Assembly (NCBI GenBank): GCA_033064195.1
Contig: JARBJD010000558.1
Coordinates: 1 to 33,679, forward strand
Length of the DNA stretch: 33,679 nucleotides
Direction: 5' to 3'
Source: Blattamonas nauphoetae
Taxonomy: Eukaryota > Preaxostyla > Oxymonadida
Numbering within the stretch: the stretch's first letter is position 1; each line of letters starts with the position of its first letter. Positions 30,041 to 33,679 of this stretch are shown piece after piece. The notes beneath the pieces were generated by a model. The model saw only the letters and a program-made list of their open reading frames with translations. It was not told where the DNA came from and did not search any database. The position numbers and the translations under genes were made by a program.

Positions 30041-30888
30041 GGTAAAAATAAAAGGAGATACAGCACAGAGCCCTCAGGAGGGTCATCGTGCACGCGAACG
30101 CATTGTCGTCTCTTCATCAGCAATCCAAAAGGATCTTTCATAATTCCTCATAATGAGATCTAAAGTGAGAAGAGAAGGTAAAAATAAAAGGAGACATACA
30201 GCACAGAGCCGTGATGAGGGTCAACATCCACGCGAACGCATTGTCGTCTCTTCATCAGCAATCCAAAGGATCTTTCATAATTCCTCATAATGAGATCTAA
30301 AGTGAGAAGAAGGTAAAAATAAAAGGAGACATACAGCACAGAGCCGTGATGAGGGTCAACATCCACACGAACGCATTGTCGTCTCTTCATCAGCAATCCA
30401 AAGGATCTTTCATAATTCCTCATAATGAGATCTAAAGTGAGAAGAGAAGGTAAAAATAAAAGGAGACATACAGCACAGAGCCGTGATGAGGGTCAACATC
30501 CACACGAACGCATTGTCGTCTCTTCATCAGCAATCCAAAAGGATCTTTCATAATTCCTCATAATGAGATCTAAAGTGAGAAGAGAAGGTAAAAATAAAAG
30601 GAGACATACAGCACAGAGCCGTGATGAGGGTCAACATCCACGCGAACGCATTGTCGTCTCTTCATCAGCAATCCAAAGGATCTTTCATAATTCCTCATAA
30701 TGAGATCTAAAGTGAGAAGTGAAGGTAAAAATAAAAGGAGACATACAGCACAGAGCCGTGATGAGGGTCAACATCCACACGAACGCATTGTCGTCTCTTC
30801 ATCAGCAATCCAAAAGGATCTTTCATAATTCCTCATAATGAGATCTAAAGTGAAGAGAAGGCAACAAGAAAAGGAGACACACACTGGC
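30041..30888. repeat. tandem array, six ~136-bp units plus a partial seventh
   Basis: Units start at 30041, 30177, 30312, 30449, 30587 and 30724 (GGTAAAAATAAAAGGAG) and a degenerate partial unit starts near 30860. Lengths are 135 to 138 bp. The first unit is the most divergent (CCCTCAGGAGGGTCATCGTG where others have CCGTGATGAGGGTCAACATC); the inner units are nearly identical. One minus-strand frame is open across two units because one unit is exactly 135 bp. I see no recognisable protein. Confidence 0.95.
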
Positions 30889-31717
30889 AGGTCGTATCAC
30901 GCGTCACTATCGAACCCTCCCTTTGTTATCGATCCATCGTCGTTTCGACTGCCATCCTCAGTAATTAAGTAGAAAGAGCTCTAAAATGAGGACAGTCGGA
31001 AAAACCAAGAGGAGAAACACACTGGTGAGTCATCCCGTTCTTTCTATGTTGATTGATGGTCGATTTGTGGTGTTTTTCGCGTGATCCTCCCCATTGCGAC
31101 TCACCAATTTTCGTTGTTTGGCCTCCCTGTCTGTCTCTGGTTCGGACAATCCACCTCTCTCTGACGCTCGCTATTCCTTCATCCTATTGTACCCCTTGCC
31201 AACTCTTTAAACTCTCTTGTTAAGAGATCCACTGATCTGTCCCAATTCACTATTTTTCATTTTTGGGTATAAAGGTACCAAAAATAGACACTCCATAGAA
31301 GAACACAGGAGAAGTGTTCGATCTCTCAGAAGTTCATCCTTGACGTGAGGTCCCGATGTCCAGGGTTGGGAGCCCATTTCGTGTAGGGCGTAGAGGCTCT
31401 GCCCCTAGGTGCCCATTTAGATGTTGCAAGCTCATAGATTCGGTGGGAACAACACTGATCATGGGGCATCCTCGCAATCGCGCCTACACACTTACTGGAC
31501 TGACGGTGTCGATATAGGTTATGAACTTTGAGATTTTCACTTCTCCTTGTTTCTTGATGAATTCTTATCAATAATACATAATTGTGTGAATGTGAGAAAA
31601 GGTTTTTAGAATTGTTCCTAATTTTCGTCCTTGTTTCTTCCTTCAGTTTCTCCTTGTCTTTTTGCTTTCTTCTCAAGTTTCTGAGCCTTCTTCTTCTCTT
31701 TGGCTTTCTTCTGACTC
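30889..31717. other. gene-poor region between tandem array and MULE
   Basis: No gene can be supported. Noted are a TATAAA at 31268-31273 in GGGTATAAAGG and Lys-rich codons read on the minus strand at 31618-31717 that look like out-of-frame extension of the transposase tail. Confidence 0.45.
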
Positions 31718-32685
31718 TCATCCTTCGATGAATGAGTCCTCTTCTTCTTTGAATTGGTTCTTCCCATTCTCCTGACTGAGAATTCGTTTCTTTTGTTTTT
31801 GAGCGATTTGGTTCGATGGAGGTTGAATGGAGCGATCCGGAAGCTCTTGTAGTGTCGCGTTGATCCCCTGCAGATTGCATTGAGCAATGTTTACCAGGGA
31901 CTGTGTCCGAAAGAACGGAGCGTATTCGTTTGTACTGCTCCGTCCGAATTTGTGACAAACAGCGAGAATATGTCTGCATGGGAGTTCTCTCGATTGATTG
32001 TGGACGCACTCACATACAAGATGTCCTTTGTTGAAGTGGACTGGAAAGCCTTCTTGTTTGTCCATTGCTGTCACTTGAAATGAATTTGCGTCGACCTGAA
32101 GAACTGTTTGTGTTGTTGAGGACTTTATTTCCGAGAGATTTCCCTCAATTACTGGATCAGGGACATCTTGAACGAGTTTTCCGACTTTCATTTGGAATCC
32201 AGCCCAACTCTCGAGTAATTGCAGGTAGAAGCGCTGAAAGAATGAAGTTGGAAGAAGTTCTCGGAATGGGAGAAGACGAGCGTTCTGAATTTCGACCGTC
32301 TGACTTGTGATTCTGCCGAAACATGGCAAGCGAAAATGTGCCACTGTCCATTTTGTTTTATCAATTCCATCTAAATAGGCAAACGCCTCCCCATTTCTCT
32401 CAGCCAATGACATCATGATTTGAGAGTGCTTCAATGAATCTTCTGCTCGAGCAGCGGCAAAGAGCGTGGATACGGCTTCTTCCACTTTTCCCTTCTCTTG
32501 ATCCTTCAAGTGATGTTTTAAATTTGTAGCGATGATGCACGCAGTAGTGGTGGTCGAAGGTTGGAAATGAAGTTGCAATCGCAGGAACAAGTGCAGAGCC
32601 ACGATCACTGATGATCACCCTCGGCTGGTTCAGGGATTGAAGGTGTTCTTTGAATACTCAAAAAGTTTGCCAATTTTTTTGTGTT
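31718..32685 (-). pseudogene. Mutator-like (MULE) transposase fragment with SWIM finger
   Basis: The minus strand encodes the C-terminal half of a MULE transposase. From the upstream side it reads VFKEHLQSLNQP, RVIISDRGSALVPAIATSFP (the MULE ISDRGSAL...FP signature) and HHYCVHH, near 32520-32685. It then continues in a different frame with LKHHLKDQEK, TSQTVEIQNARLL and the SWIM zinc finger CECVHNQSRELPCRH (about 32014-31970; C-x-C-x9-C-x-H), ending in a Lys/Glu-rich tail at 31718. One frameshift near 32515-32530 separates the two parts and a TGA precedes VFKEHL where family members usually have Trp. The N-terminal DDE region is not seen, so the copy is decayed. No terminal inverted repeats were identified. 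Confidence 0.82.
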
Positions 32686-33679
32686 TCTGAATTAAAATTC
32701 GCACTGACGATGTGAACATGGCTGAGGGCATCCACACATGTCATCAAAATAGACACTGTTGAAACTCCAGTAGTATAGTAGACGATTTGGGAACCAGATT
32801 GAAATAGTCGTTGAAATCAGAAACGAAAAGTCAATTCCGATTGACCATTTCTAAATCTTGTATTAAAAAGGAATTTAGGCCATTTCAATGATGCCAGATT
32901 TGACCCCAATTCCAAAAATATCCCAATATTTCGACCTCATTTTAAGCGTCAATTTTGAAACAAATTTTTTTCATATTCAAAAATGTTGTGCTTTTCCCCG
33001 ATGTTTTCACTTTTGAACTCGAACAAAGTGAATCAACTGAGAACCACTTCGAAAAATCGAAAAATTTCTAAAATGTGGAGACGATGTGAGTCGTCGATCA
33101 AAACAATCCTGATGAAAATCGGTTGAGGAATTCTGTGGAGCTACGTACCGAACTGTGGTCGAAAAGTGACCAAAAAGTCGATTTTCAGAACTTGCTAAAA
33201 ACTGCTGCTATATGGCCAAATACACCTCAAACACCTTCGATTACAAAATCGATTTCAGAAGGTGAAATTCATGATAAACACTTTTTGGGATTTTTGGTTA
33301 GATCAAGGCCGGATCGGGATTTTTCTGATCAACCCATATTCCCATTTTTCGAGTTTCTCCAATTTTAAAAAAATGTATGCGCTTTCAGCGCTTCACTTTT
33401 AGGATCACTTTTGCCTCCTATTTTGCGTTTTACCTTCATTTTTTACTCCAGAGTCGCCTTTTGGCTGACACTTTCAACCTCACTTTTTCACGTCATCTTT
33501 GCCCTTTTCGTCAGTTTCGTTTTACGTTAGATTTTCAAAATCTTCACATTTGCGTCCTTCCGACGCACCTAGGTTCCCGATCGCACCTCACCTTCACTTA
33601 GTCCTCTTTTTTGAACCTTGAACACACCTTCGCTGCACCAGCTTTTCACTCATCGATTTTTGCCTCGATTTTCTCACAT
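32686..33679. other. A+T-rich right edge, no gene recognised
   Basis: About 1 kb of A/T-run-rich sequence with short open frames (33123-33368, 33377-33601) lacking any domain. The last 300 bp is T-rich with recurrent TTCACTTTT-like words. It may include remains of the MULE flank. Confidence 0.5.

Noticed and set aside
30041-30888. Array considered as CRISPR
   Set aside because: Whole units repeat without unique spacers, and the rest of the window is eukaryotic.
31340-31450. G/C-richer patch considered as a structural RNA gene
   Set aside because: No tRNA, 5S or spliceosomal RNA signature could be matched.
1-33679. Alternative genetic code with TAA/TAG as glutamine, as in some oxymonads
   Set aside because: The STE20-like kinase, RABL6-like, SPRY-tailed kinase and U-box-like genes end in TAA at sensible places, and no recognised domain needs a stop read as Gln.

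Overview
The window looks like nuclear DNA of an intron-bearing protist with the standard genetic code. Recognised genes end in TGA or TAA, and many short GT-AG introns (29 to 146 bp) can be placed by reading-frame continuity. The mix of a giant beta-helix receptor carrying a degenerate kinase domain, several kinases, very short introns and compact spacing recalls an oxymonad/Preaxostyla flagellate such as Blattamonas. That assignment is inference from memory, not a database match.

Layout. 1-8214 (+): the 3' part of a very large cell-surface protein with at least six cysteine-tagged beta-helix modules, one membrane span and a C-terminal kinase-like domain that has lost its catalytic motifs; the first 2.2 kb changes frame repeatedly. 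9010-11455 (+): a five-exon protein kinase whose kinase domain is followed by a 78/79-bp coiled-coil repeat array and a SPRY-like tail. 11869-13890 (+): an OSR1/SPAK (FRAY)-like STE20 kinase with two in-frame introns. 14129-15214 (+): a nucleotide-sugar-transporter-like membrane protein. 15577-18039 (+): a RABL6/Parf-like GTPase in four exons, convergent with 18129-19838 (-), a protein with a U-box-like C-terminus. 20003-24107 (-): CTF18, the large subunit of the alternative clamp loader, in five exons.

Only 17 bp upstream of the CTF18 start codon lies a DIRS-type tyrosine-recombinase retroelement (24125-28637) with inverted terminal repeats and the diagnostic internal complementary region. 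From 28638 to the end the window is gene-poor. It holds short direct repeats, a perfect 10-bp hairpin, a six-copy ~136-bp tandem array (30041-30888) and a decayed Mutator-like (MULE) transposase with a SWIM finger (31718-32685, -).

The left 24 kb is dense host sequence dominated by signalling genes (three kinase-fold proteins in a row, same strand) plus one genome-maintenance gene. The right 9.5 kb is repeat- and transposon-rich. I see no single operon-like system. The points most worth following are the receptor-pseudokinase architecture, the DIRS insertion at the CTF18 promoter, the swapped Walker B acids in CTF18 and the ultra-short introns.
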